A stretch of DNA of 64,000 bases from Phallus indusiatus (lineage: Eukaryota; Basidiomycota; Agaricomycetes; Phallales; Phallaceae): positions 1,612,001 through 1,676,000 of the forward strand of contig JAQFWX010000001.1 in NCBI GenBank assembly GCA_027605045.1. The letters are read 5' to 3'. The position numbers and the translations under genes were made by a program. This document shows positions 35,782 through 45,594 of this stretch, one piece after another. Under the pieces are notes generated by a model. That model did not search any database, was not told the DNA's origin, and saw nothing but the letters and a program-made list of their open reading frames with translations. How positions within the stretch are numbered: the stretch's first letter is position 1; every line of letters begins with the position of its first letter.

Positions 35782-36189
35782 ATGCAATCCCAGCTTTTGC
35801 TCTCTCTCGTGCTCGCACTGAGCTCACTGTCTGTAGTTCACTCTTCTAGTACTCTTGTTCCCGCAACGCCTGCATCTGCGGTGAGCGGGTTGCTCAAAGC
35901 CCGTGAACTTGTCTGTCCTTCGGGCTATGGTCTGTGTGAAGGTGAAGGGGACTGTTGCCCTCTTGGTGGAGAATGTTGCCCCAGTAAATAACTCTACACC
36001 TTGCTGTGTTTTATCTTTGATTGACCAAATGTTGTAGGGGATCTTTGCTGTAACGAAGGGTAATCTAGCAAAATCTTCATTGAAAAAGCTCTCGTTGTAC
36101 TGACAGTCTGTTCCTACAGATTCTATTGCGTCGAAACGTCTAGCGGAGAAATCGGTTGCTGCCCCAATGGCGACGTGTGTTTTGGTTAG
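35782..36189 (+). CDS. Small secreted cysteine-rich protein, family member D
   Basis: Exons are 35782-35983, 36038-36059 (22 nt) and 36120-36189, giving 97 aa. This is the only member on the plus strand. It has a signal peptide (MQSQLLLSLVLALSSL), then TLVPATPAS, LLKAREL and 12 Cys in the family order (CPSGYGLC, GDCCPLGGECC, DLCCNEGFYC, GCCPNGDVC), ending FG. Exon lengths and phases equal those of members A to C. Downstream sequence near 36540-36680 looks like an inverted copy of the unit 1 and unit 2 left end, which suggests the gene was inverted together with its flank. Confidence 0.82.
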
Positions 36190-37127
36190 CCATTGAGGTG
36201 TACATATATCGCGCATAATGGCGAAGTAGGTTTTATCAATGCTAACAAATAAGAATAAATGTATACTATGTATATGTCAATTAGTCATATGTCGTAGTAT
36301 TGAAAGGTTGTCTTACTGGTTCTAATACCGGAATCCCATTGTAAGGCAAGCTCAAGCACCTTGTGACTGGGGAAAAATACCTTTACCTTCAAATTTAAAA
36401 TCCGATTACTGAGATGAGAACTAATGCATCTCAAAAGTCGTGGTTTTATTGCTGAGGCCACTTATGTGTGGTGGAATACATGCCGCATTCCGTGATTGTT
36501 AACACATTTTTGGTGGAGCTTCAGGCATTCCTTTTCTGTGTCCACTCTTTATAAAGATTCGCCGGTGTTTTCCATACATAACCTCCTGTCGAAGTCTCGC
36601 CGATTGAACTCCTAACGTTTATAAATCAAACGGCATGTGACATATTCAAAAGGTGTCAAATTTTCCAGACGGTGGCTTTCGCGAAGTCATCGTTTACCAA
36701 TCCCCTAAGGACAGGCAACTGGAAATTAAATTTTTAAAGATACGACTCTGCTTCCCATCACGAAGTTTGGCACTAGTCACTTCTCTAGGGAGGATCATCA
36801 AGATGTGCATGAGAGTAATAACCCCATGATTATGATATTTGTCTGGCTCCATTTCAGTGATCTTCGGGAAAAGATCTCTAGAAGTTCCTACCATTCGTCA
36901 GAGGAATGCTAGAAGAACCCTTTACTCCTGATCGGCTGTCATATATGCGTATTTTTATACTATATTTCGTAGTGTATTTCAAATTCTTTTTCTCCGTTTA
37001 ATTCAGAATTCCTCCGATGCCAAAATTAAATTTGACTCTGGCTATGAAATTTTCCGGGACACGAGTACTAGTAATTCACAAATTTTATACTACAAGTTGG
37101 GAGTGCGTATCACATTTAATTTTTCAT
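36190..37127. other. Intergenic region with fragments related to the duplicated unit
   Basis: 36540-36680 resembles, in inverted orientation, the block at 30720-30830 and 33000-33080 (including a GTCAAATTTTCCAGAC-like stretch). 36740-37127 resembles, in direct orientation, 34630-34930 and the equivalent part of unit 1. No gene was found. Confidence 0.45.
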
Positions 37128-37767
37128 TTACCCAACACAAATCTGGCCATTTGGACAGCAGCCTATAGAACCGTTTGAGTTGCGTACACAGTAAAAGCTA
37201 ATACCGTTCGATGGGATCAGTGGCACATTCGTTGAATTTGAAGGTGAATCAGACATTACCCTGGTTCGCAGCAGCCGCCATCTAAACAAGTAAAAGTCAG
37301 AAAGAGGAAAAAGGACAACAAAATGTGTTTGGATTTACTTGAGCAACAAGAATAATTCGTAGGGCAGCAACCAAGGCCACTGCACCCATTTTCAGTGTCG
37401 GGACAACATCCATTGCCTACACAGAATTTCCCGTTGCCGCAACACCCTCCTTAATACAGCGTGGGCTCACACGGTCAGTAATCAGTCACAGAGAGTTAAA
37501 AGCTTGTGTATCACCGTTGTTGCAACATTCCCCATTGATAGGGCAACACCCTCCTGTACTGCATAGACCTGTACCGGAAGGGCAGGATCTGGCTTGGAGC
37601 AATCCTTCAATGCCTGAAGACTGAAGTTGCTCAGTTTCGTGAAGAGAGTGGTAAAGGGGTTCCTTTAGCAGCCCTGTATCTGCCACCTCACTCGCAGGTA
37701 TGCTCGTGGATGAAGCAGCAGACAAACAAAGCGCGAGTACTAGGGAAACTAGCAATTGTGGTTTCAT
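37128..37767 (-). CDS. Larger secreted cysteine-rich protein, family member E
   Basis: Exons are 37767-37515, 37449-37339, 37281-37260 (22 nt) and 37197-37128, giving 151 aa. It has a signal peptide (MKPQLLVSLVLALCLSA), a longer spacer (about 40 aa before LLQARSC) and then a Cys-rich part with 24 Cys. Compared with members A to D it has one extra 111-nt exon. That exon encodes GCCGNGKFC, NGCCPDTENGC and LGCCPTNYSCC, a module of additional Cys doublets. The last two exons match the family in length and phase (GCCEPGFYC, IGCCPNGQIC). It looks like the parent type of the two relics in the duplicated units. A TATATAT element is about 65-70 bp upstream. Probably a disulfide-rich extracellular protein; function unknown. 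Confidence 0.8.
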
Positions 37768-38688
37768 AGTGAGTTGCAAGTTGAAGAGTCTATATGAGGG
37801 GGTATGGCAAGATGGTTCAGAACCGAAGAATATATAGCCGGGAGCCCACCTGTACACGAGTCATCATCGTGACAAGTTCAAGCTCATTCAATTCCATCGA
37901 TGTCGATGATCAGGCAACGACCTCCCGCCAAGACCGACGTCCCAAAAGTATAGCCAAAGAACAACGCTCCAATTGAGTTAATTGAAGTAAAACTGGTCCC
38001 AAGACTGTAACGGAATTCATGAATTCAGTACTCTCCACTGACCGTGGTTTCAGGCTAGTGCCCAGCGCTCATTAAAGCCCGAGGTCTGAATCTAACTGAA
38101 TATGGATAATTCTTGAATCTGGTTAGGCTAGCAGCACAATGAAGGTTCGACAACGCAATGCAATGTGATCCAATGTATAAAGCGAATGTTAACATGGTCG
38201 AAATCGGATAACTTCTACCTTATGGCGCTGCGCACTAAGGAAAGTACTACCATCGCGCGATGAACAGTCGAATGACATTAACGACACGTGAGTGAACTAA
38301 AAGGATCATTACACATGACATGTTAAGAATGGAGCTAAAATGGCTCATTGCTGTGCCAAGACATATTAATTGAACTTGATGATCTGCCAATTGAAGAAGA
38401 ATCGCGTTCAAGTGAATTTCTGACGCACAAAGAATCCAATGGGGTAATAATTAACCTCGTTGTTTTCATCAATCTGTGGAGTCTTTGAAAATAGGAGAGT
38501 TATATTGCTTCTTCGACTGCTTTTTGGTACTTCCTAGATGCGACAGACCGTAATAATCGGCGTTAAACTGCGTTAAACATTATTAAATTTGGCGGTTGCA
38601 ATCACAGAAACGAAGAAAATTTTGGGGCTATAAAATAACTTCATTTCAAAATATTAACACCAAAGAATTTAGTCCAATCGAGTACGCT
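37768..38688. other. Intergenic region, no gene seen
   Basis: It holds the promoter of member E at its left end and the 3' flank of the PPR gene at its right end. Open frames are short and featureless. Confidence 0.4.
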
Positions 38689-39871
38689 CTAGCTTGCACG
38701 ATGTACAACCGACTCCAATGACTGTCGTATCCCTTGTTTAAGAATATCAGAACGATCGCACAAGGAAGAAATAAGCCTGTGCGTCCTTTGGTCGATCGAT
38801 ATCGGAGGTCGCTGTTTGTTGATCCCTTTGTCGGGAGAACCGAGTCCTAGAAATTCTTGACAGATGTTTAATGCCAAAGTTTGATCACCGGTACGGCCTT
38901 TCGCCAATGGAATTAAAACCGCACGGATAGCAGGTAAATCGGGGGTACCGCAGGTCCTCAGCAAGTCCCTCCAAATGAGTCGAGCGTCGGCCGCGTTCCT
39001 GTGAGCGATAGCAGTTGGGTCGACCGTTTTCTCTGGTATTCCCTCCAAATCCAATTTTGTTCTGTACGCGATAGCATTCAGAAGGATAGTGAACGTATAA
39101 AGGTCCGGTGCGACCGATTCCTCTTCGCCCAAAAAGTTGTACACGTCGTACATTTTCTGGTATTCTCCAGCCTTTCCGTATATTTTAATAAGCGAGTTGA
39201 AAGGAATGGGATCGACTTCTTCATCTTCTTTAGCATTTTTCGCGAAGTTCGATAATTGGTCCCAAAGGCTGTGCACATTTTTGAGTTGGACAGTATGCTT
39301 GCTCCAGTCTTCTATTTGAGTGTAGCCTTGCAACAGCGAACCGAACGTCCGAATAGTAGCCCGTATACTTCTTCGCTTCATCTGGATACCCAAAAGTTGA
39401 AGTAACTAATGCGTATCAAATGATAATAGAGATACTTACATCATTAAAAAGTTTATAAGCTTCTTTGTATTTCTTTTGAGACATAACGAGACCGATCAGC
39501 GTAGACCATACAACCGCATTTTGAGCATCGGGAGGCGAATTTTGAACCATATCTATCGCCTCTTGCAGCTGACCCTGCTCAGCGAGTTTCGTTATTCGAG
39601 CAGAAAGAACCACCGGAGTGAGCATCTTGATAGTCTTTCCATCCCGCGTTACTGTTTTCCTTCGAAAAGTATGTTCATCTAGACCTTTCACTTTGCTCGA
39701 TCGCGGTTGATATGCCTCCGACGGCTTTTGAGACGTCGCGGGGTATCGACTGTTAGGACGCGCATTATATGATTTGGACGATGAACTCCGGCATTGCTCG
39801 AGTCGATGATGATGACCAGGTATTATCGGCCTGAGTCGTAGACAAAAGGCTCGGCGACATGAGCTTTGCAT
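38689..39871 (-). CDS. Pentatricopeptide-repeat (PPR) protein, probably mitochondrial
   Basis: Exons are 39871-39440 (144 codons) and 39381-38689, giving 374 aa; the 58-nt intron runs GTAAGT to TCCAG. The ATG used (39871) is the first in frame. The N-terminus is Arg/Ser-rich and poor in acidic residues (MQSSCRRAFCLRLRPII), consistent with mitochondrial import. PPR-like helix pairs are visible: VVWSTLIGLVMSQKKYKEAY, RTFGSLLQGYTQ, IPFNSLIKIYGKAGEYQKMY and DLYTFTILLNAIAY. PPR proteins bind organellar RNA for processing or translation; the target is not predictable. It is divergent from the pyrophosphatase gene with 124 bp between start codons. Confidence 0.8.
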
Positions 39872-39995
39872 GCCATGCAAAAAAAAAAACTCCTCAGCTT
39901 ACATAATATTTTTTTTTCCTTTAGTCACACTCGTGGGAGAACCGATCGATGTCTTCTGCGCACTCAAGAATATCTCCTTATAAAAGGGAGATTTG
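39872..39995. promoter_or_regulatory. Short bidirectional promoter between PPR and pyrophosphatase genes
   Basis: Only 124 bp separate the two divergent ATGs. The stretch has an A-run beside the PPR start. On the plus strand it has TATAAAAG at 39979-39986, only 10 bp before the first pyrophosphatase ATG and 70 bp before the second. Confidence 0.55.
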
Positions 39996-41483
39996 ATGCA
40001 AACAGCGCTGAGACGCATCGCCCAACACACAAGACACCTCTCCACACCTGCGCAAATGGCTCGTAAGTCTTTTCCTTTTCCCAGAACAACGACGACATTC
40101 ATCATGTATCTCTCAGAATACTCAACTAGAATTATCGGTGCCCCAAACACTTTGGGTGAGAATAGACTACTAGTTCGGCTTCGGAGCTGAGGCTGATTTG
40201 TTATTTTCTTCTGAAATTTTTGCTTAAACAAGAACATCGTGTCTATATCGAAGAAGAAGGCAATGTCGTTTCACCATTTCACGATATCCCTCTTTTCGCG
40301 GATGCGACTAATGGGATTCTGAACATGATCGTCGAGATTCCCCGCTGGACCAACGCCAAAATGGAAATATCTAAAGAAGAGGCATTCAACCCCATCAAGC
40401 AAGACACCAAGCGAGGAAAATTGCGTTATGTTCGTAACTGTTTCCCACATCACGGATACATCTGGAACTATGGTGCATTCCCTCAAGTAAGCGGTCATGT
40501 CTTTTTTTCATCCGAGATCTGTTTTGATCATCGTGCGGGCGGATACGACTAATCTTCTTGCGTTTTCCTTTTTTTTTCTTCTTTCGAAAAAAAAAACAGA
40601 CATGGGAGGATCCGAACCAGGTTCACGCCGAGACTAAAGCGAAAGGCGATAATGATCCGCTCGATGTCTGCGAGATTGGTGAGCAGATCGGCTACGTCGG
40701 ACAGGTTAAAAGAGTCAAGGTGCTGGGCATCATGGCTCTGTTGGATGAGGGAGAAACTGATTGGAAAGTTATCGTCGTGGATGTGAACGATCCTCTTGCC
40801 GGCCGTTTGAACGATATTGAGGACGTTGAAAGACACCTTCCAGGTTTGATTCGAGCGACTAATGAGTGGTTCAGGTAAATATTTGATCCCTGTGCATCTG
40901 AAGCGGATTAACCATGTACCCTTTCCTTAGAATCTACAAAATACGTTAGCAAAACGAGGGTTTTTAATCTGTTTGAATTTGGCTCATTTTCTATTTTCCT
41001 TTTTTTTTATCAGCCGATGGGAAGCCTGAAAACAATTTTGCGTTTGCTGGTGAAGCCAGGAACAAGAGATACGCAATTGAAATTATCCACGAATGCCATG
41101 AAGCGTGGCGTCGCCTTGTCAGTGGAGACACGCCTGCGAAGACTGCCAACTACGACTTGTCAATGTATGTGCAACACCCAAATTTAGATTTAGCCTGAAA
41201 AATAACATTTTATCTAGTGCTAACCTCACCGTCAACTTTTCTCCTAGCCAAGTTAGAGTGACGGACTCGCTGTACACCAATCTTCCTCCAGACTCTAGAA
41301 AACCTGCAGCACCCGTGGACCCATCCAGTAAGTTCTTTTTTCAAAATTATTCCACGGTAAATTAGCGCTGAGTTGTTGTCTTTTTCCTTATTAGTACATA
41401 AAACGTGAGTCCTTGCCATTTTTACTTTTGTGTCCCGCATTCTGACGTTCCCCAGGTTCCACATTGCTTCCGTGACTTGGTAG
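39996..41483 (+). CDS. IPP1: Soluble inorganic pyrophosphatase, possible dual cytosolic and mitochondrial forms
   Basis: Nine exons: 39996-40062, 40117-40155, 40233-40486, 40600-40874, 40931-40944, 41014-41164, 41218-41327, 41395-41404 and 41456-41483. From the first ATG this gives 315 aa; from the second (40056) 295 aa, close to the 287 aa of yeast. The enzyme hydrolyses PPi to two phosphates and drives biosynthetic reactions. The family I signature GDNDPLDV is in exon 4. [44 protein letters not shown] and [16 protein letters not shown] are also present. The 20 aa between the two ATGs ([20 protein letters not shown]) are Arg/Ser/Thr-rich without acidic residues and resemble a mitochondrial presequence. 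The acceptor of exon 7 has an in-frame alternative 30 nt downstream. Confidence 0.95.
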
Positions 41484-41739
41484 ATGAAAGTCGTTCTAAT
41501 AACTGTCTATTTTTTCTTGAAAAAGAGGACGTTTTGTGTATATGAAATAAATAGTGATAGAGGTTGCTGTAAATGTTCAAACTAGCTTAGGAAAAAAAAT
41601 GAGGTTGTTGTCATACGTCCGAACAACGGAAGTTTTCCGTGCCGGGGTGGCTTTTCTTCTGCCCCCATGAAGCGCTCGTATTAATACAGTTATTGGTTTG
41701 TTCTTCCATCCTGCAGGTTGTGTTCCACTTCACGTAACG

Positions 41740-42634
41740 ATGCCACCAGTCAATTTGAACGCGGCCTGGCGTCCTGTCAAAAGTAAGGTTTCAACATTTC
41801 CTTTGGCATGTTGCGTAAAACGTTGAACTTGAGCCTTCAGACATTCCGACCAGAAAGAGACGGAAGGTGGTCCATGAAACTCAAGGCACTGGAGGTCCGA
41901 CTGTTGGAGAGAATGGAATGGATGAGAATGAGGAAGAAAACTTGCTGAGAGCAAAAGCAGGAAAGATAGACGTGAGTGATGCAATGTGGTTCTTCGGCAA
42001 CCAGTTGACTTAACCCGAAAATTCTACAAGTCTCCCGTATGTGTTTCCTGCCATCGGGGACTAGTAACATCCTTAGTGGAATGTTCACTGTACGTTGGTT
42101 TTTTTGAAATTGGGTTTTGTCGATTATATGTTTGACGATGATCTGGGCAGCTGCCACTCGTCCAGTTGCGTCATTTGCGCTCGTCAGTGTACGGCATCAG
42201 GAACAGTATTATCAGCCGAGGCACGCATTGGAAATTCACCTTTGACACCGAGTAATACCAACGCTGCCATTTATACCCTTCATCGTGACATGCGCGTACA
42301 GCCATCACCGCCTGGCACAACGACTCTACGTCGACATCAAAGACGGAAATTGGGATCGGGTGAGGCAGAGCGAGAAGAAGATCTGGTTACATCGTCTAAC
42401 CATGGCGGATGTGGACGAACAATATGTAGACGATGCTGTGTAGAGAACGATGTAACGTAAGATTTCCAACTTTTACAGGTTGTCCAATCGCGCGTTAACT
42501 GCTCTTCTTGGGATAGTCACGCTCATACCTGTGTACAGTGCATGAACATGTATGACCAAGGAAAGCACAGGGAGGAGAAGGAAGGAGAAAGAGATTGTAT
42601 GAACACACTATCAGCTGGCGACGTCTGCGTCTGA
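41740..42634 (+). CDS. Cys-pair (probable zinc-binding) protein, five exons
   Basis: Exons are 41740-41782, 41841-41971, 42031-42089, 42151-42451 and 42479-42634, giving 229 aa. It begins MPPVNLNAAWRPVK, then a basic segment (TRKRRKVV, possible nuclear signal) and an acidic stretch. Cys pairs follow: CVSCHRG, CSLCHSSSCVICARQC, GCGRTICRRCC, and in the last exon NCSS with CVQC. Spacing suggests two or more zinc sites split by a ~60-aa disordered loop. The first four exons are clean GT-AG and phase-consistent. The last intron is uncertain. A GTAACG to TTACAG intron would be only 27 nt, and a GTAGAG donor gives 39 nt. Without splicing the frame stops at 42460. I do not recognise a named family; a nuclear or regulatory role is a guess. 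Confidence 0.68.
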
Positions 42635-43499
42635 TTGGCTGGAGATATTTAATCACGTGACCGCGTATGCGACGCGACATGTCACGCTAGACGAATCTCT
42701 GTTTTTCTCTGCATTGAACAACGGGTTGGTGCGTTGTGTACATCGTTGTTTTGATTATTCAAGGCCGCTCACTCTTGTATCCATAATTATAATCTCTTTT
42801 TTTTTTACTTTTGTGACAATCGGATGCATCACTTCTCGGGAAACATTTCCATTACATAATAATAGTCTTGGCAAGATAAATCTCCGGGCAATTTTTCCCT
42901 CCGGCTTTTCTTTACCGGTTGGCTTGCAGAGTTGCATGTTGCATCCATCAACAATTGCGTCTTTTGGGTTGCAACTCAGCTTCAGTTGAGATTACACGCC
43001 TGTCTACCATGGCTCTGCTTCAACGCGCACTATACTTGATGTTAAAATATGAGAAAATGATCGATGCCAACAATGTTCAAGCCTGATAAATTTGAGTGCT
43101 CACTGGCACTGGCAGGTGCGTCTCTACCGGATCCGATTATGCACAGGGTCAAAATTCACGGGATGTGAAAGTTTTAGGAATGTTGTGCGCTAAAAAAGGC
43201 ACAACCCTTCTATGGCCTAGTTTAACCGCCGCAAAAAATTCATTAAAAGTCACAACCGTCAAACCGACTGAAAAAAAAACGAAGGTTGTGCACCACAGGA
43301 CATCCCCTCCCTGAATCCTTGACCTTCACTCCATAATCTCCAGCTGACCTTCTTTCTTTCTTTATAACCATATCGTCTTTGCCTATCCGTATTAGGTCGT
43401 TCGCTCTTGTAAGTTTCTTTTTCACCTTGCTTCACCGTCGCCATGGATGACACCACTTACACTTCCCCGGTAGTCGCAACTACATTCTGAACAAAAAAA
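42635..43499. other. Intergenic region, no gene seen
   Basis: It contains open frames on both strands (for example 42657-42989) that are hydrophobic or irregular and lack recognisable content. The right end is the promoter of the GPI-anchored protein gene, with a CT-rich stretch at about 43300-43440. Confidence 0.4.
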
Positions 43500-44542
43500 A
43501 TGTTAAAATATTCTACATTCTTCTTGGCCTCACTGCTGACCTCGTGCTTTGCTGGTCCTCTGGCGCCCCTCCAACCCGCCCCAAATAACCAGTTTACCGA
43601 GGGTGGCCCTTTGAGTATATCTTGGAGTCCAGAGTACCTATTCGTTTTTTTTATTCCAACTTGACCTCTCTGATGATATGTTGGATGCTTTGTAGCACGA
43701 CTGGTGCATGGAAAGTGACCAATATTGAGCTCATGACCGGCAACAACTTCGACATGGTGCATCTGACTAGTACGAGATATTTTCTATTGAATCATCGCAT
43801 TTCCCCAACATTGTATATACAGCATTGGCGACCGTAGATGGCACAGATGCCAAAAATGCTTCAATTACAGTGCCCTGCCCATCCGTAAGATACACTCACT
43901 CTTCTCAACGCCGTACTTCCTCCTTCTGATTTATTTATTCTAATCTTTCAGGTCACGCCCCATTCGGCAATCTATTTCCTTCAATTCTCTACTGTTGGAC
44001 AAGTAATGTGGACGGGTCGTTTCTCCATTGTAGGCTCCGATGGAACAACCGTGCCTCCTTCAAATGCAACCCAGCCTGACGGTTCGAATATCCCTTGGGG
44101 AACTGGTATGTTAGTTGCCCCAAGTTTCCCGGGTAGTCCCCCTCCGTCTACAGCTCCATCCGGTCAAATCGACGCGTCAGGAGCGAGTGGTCCTGCCGGT
44201 ACATCCAGCTCCGTTTCCTCCTCCACAGGATCGTCAAACTCTACGGAAGGACTTAGCGCATCTTCGTCCTCGAGCTCCAGCCCAAGTTCCAGTAGCAGCT
44301 CATCCCCCTCTGTGCCTACTATAACAGGTCCTTTGCCCGGAGAATCGACGCCCTCAGCTGGTGGCTCCTCTTCCAGTCCTCAACCATCTTCGCAACCTGA
44401 TCAGACCCCGACCACGAACTCGACTGCACCTCCTAGCACTACCAGTCAGAGTAGCGCTATTTCTGCCATTCATACCTACCCAATTTTAGCTCTCATACCC
44501 ATGCTTGTCTCGACGTCTATTTTGGGCGCCAATCTCTTTTGA
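43500..44542 (+). CDS. Kre9/KNH-type Ser/Thr-rich GPI-anchored cell-wall protein
   Basis: Exons are 43500-43633, 43696-43769, 43823-43884 and 43952-44542, giving 286 aa. The N-terminus is a signal peptide (MLKYSTFFLASLLTSCFAG). Residues ~25-120 match the Kre9/KNH beta-sandwich pattern: FTEGGPLSISWSP, TTGAWKVTNIELMTGNN, ASITVPCPS and a closing WTGRFSIVG. A long Ser/Thr/Pro-rich, likely O-glycosylated region follows (about 140 aa with runs of Ser). It ends in a hydrophobic tail (PILALIPMLVSTSILGANLF) suitable for GPI attachment. Kre9/KNH proteins are linked to cell-wall beta-1,6-glucan assembly in yeast, but in agaricomycetes the family is large and mostly uncharacterised, so only a cell-surface role is inferred. 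Confidence 0.88.
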
Positions 44543-45594
44543 TTGTCCCTTAATATTTCGACAGAAGGCTCTTTAACGAATTGCTTAAATGGGTTATAAC
44601 GTGTCATGTGCTATTGTCCGTTTTCTTTTGTTGTTCTGAAGCTTGGGGTCGCGTTTCGGAGACTTTTTCCAGGGAACTTTTGTCTTTTTTTTTTGCTTTT
44701 AGTTTAATCTATTTGCTTTTTTCCTTCTGTTCCCTTTTTATTCGCCTAATTATTCAGTGATGTTTTTTCACGGTTTTTTTCCAAAAAGGGATAGAGTTAA
44801 GATCACACAGGTACAGCCAAGACAGCGCTCAAATATAGTGTAACAACGCATAAACGATTAACATGTGTGTTTTGTTTGCAGCCGAAGCAATCATCAACTT
44901 CTTTGACCAACATCCTCGAATCTTGTCGCAATGCTACTCGCTTGTACATATCTTTTCTCCTGATCGTCGAGTCCTATTCAAATTAAATCAAATCAAATCA
45001 AATCGCTACGCCTGTTCGTTGTTTATACTGGCGCTGTCTCAGCTGCCTCGCCATGGCAGCCAGCAAGTTGCAACATACACCGCTAACCGGCCACACTGAT
45101 ATCGTTCGCTTGCATCGTCATACTTTTATTCCCCTCATGCTTAAAGATACCCTACGCCTTTTACATCAATCTTCTAATCCTTCTACTCCTTTCCCAACTC
45201 TAGAGGTTAATCCCTCATAAAATCAGTTGTCGTCTAATGATTATATTTTTATCTCTCAACGAGAATAATAAACTTTTCAAAACTAGATTCTTTAGATCGT
45301 CATATTTTTGACGTTCCTACGAACTGCCTTTTGATACATATCACTATGCCTATCTCGTTGCAAGTCTCCACCCATCACGGGTATAGTATCTAGCTGAAAA
45401 CCCGAAAACCAAGCTCGGAATGACATGTTATTTGATCTACCCGAGATATAATAACAAACTGCTACAGCTTTGGAATAGACAGAACACAAGTGGAATAGAT
45501 AGAAATGAAACAAGACCTGATGGGGAATTTTGTTTTTTGTCCCGGCGAGAGCAAAACGAGCTGAACAGGATATAATTCTAATAAGTTTCCATGC
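44543..45594. other. Intergenic region between convergent genes
   Basis: T-rich sequence after the GPI protein stop, with a short AAATC tandem array near 44980-45004 (about five copies), then the 3' flank of the large minus-strand gene. No gene was recognised. Confidence 0.45.

Noticed and set aside
29755..37767. Calling the cysteine-rich proteins granulins
   Set aside because: CC doublets are similar in look, but Cys spacing and number do not match the granulin 12-Cys consensus.
40063..40084. 22-nt GTAAGT to CCCAG segment as the first pyrophosphatase intron
   Set aside because: Too short and wrong frame; the 54-nt intron ending at 40116 gives the expected [12 protein letters not shown] start.
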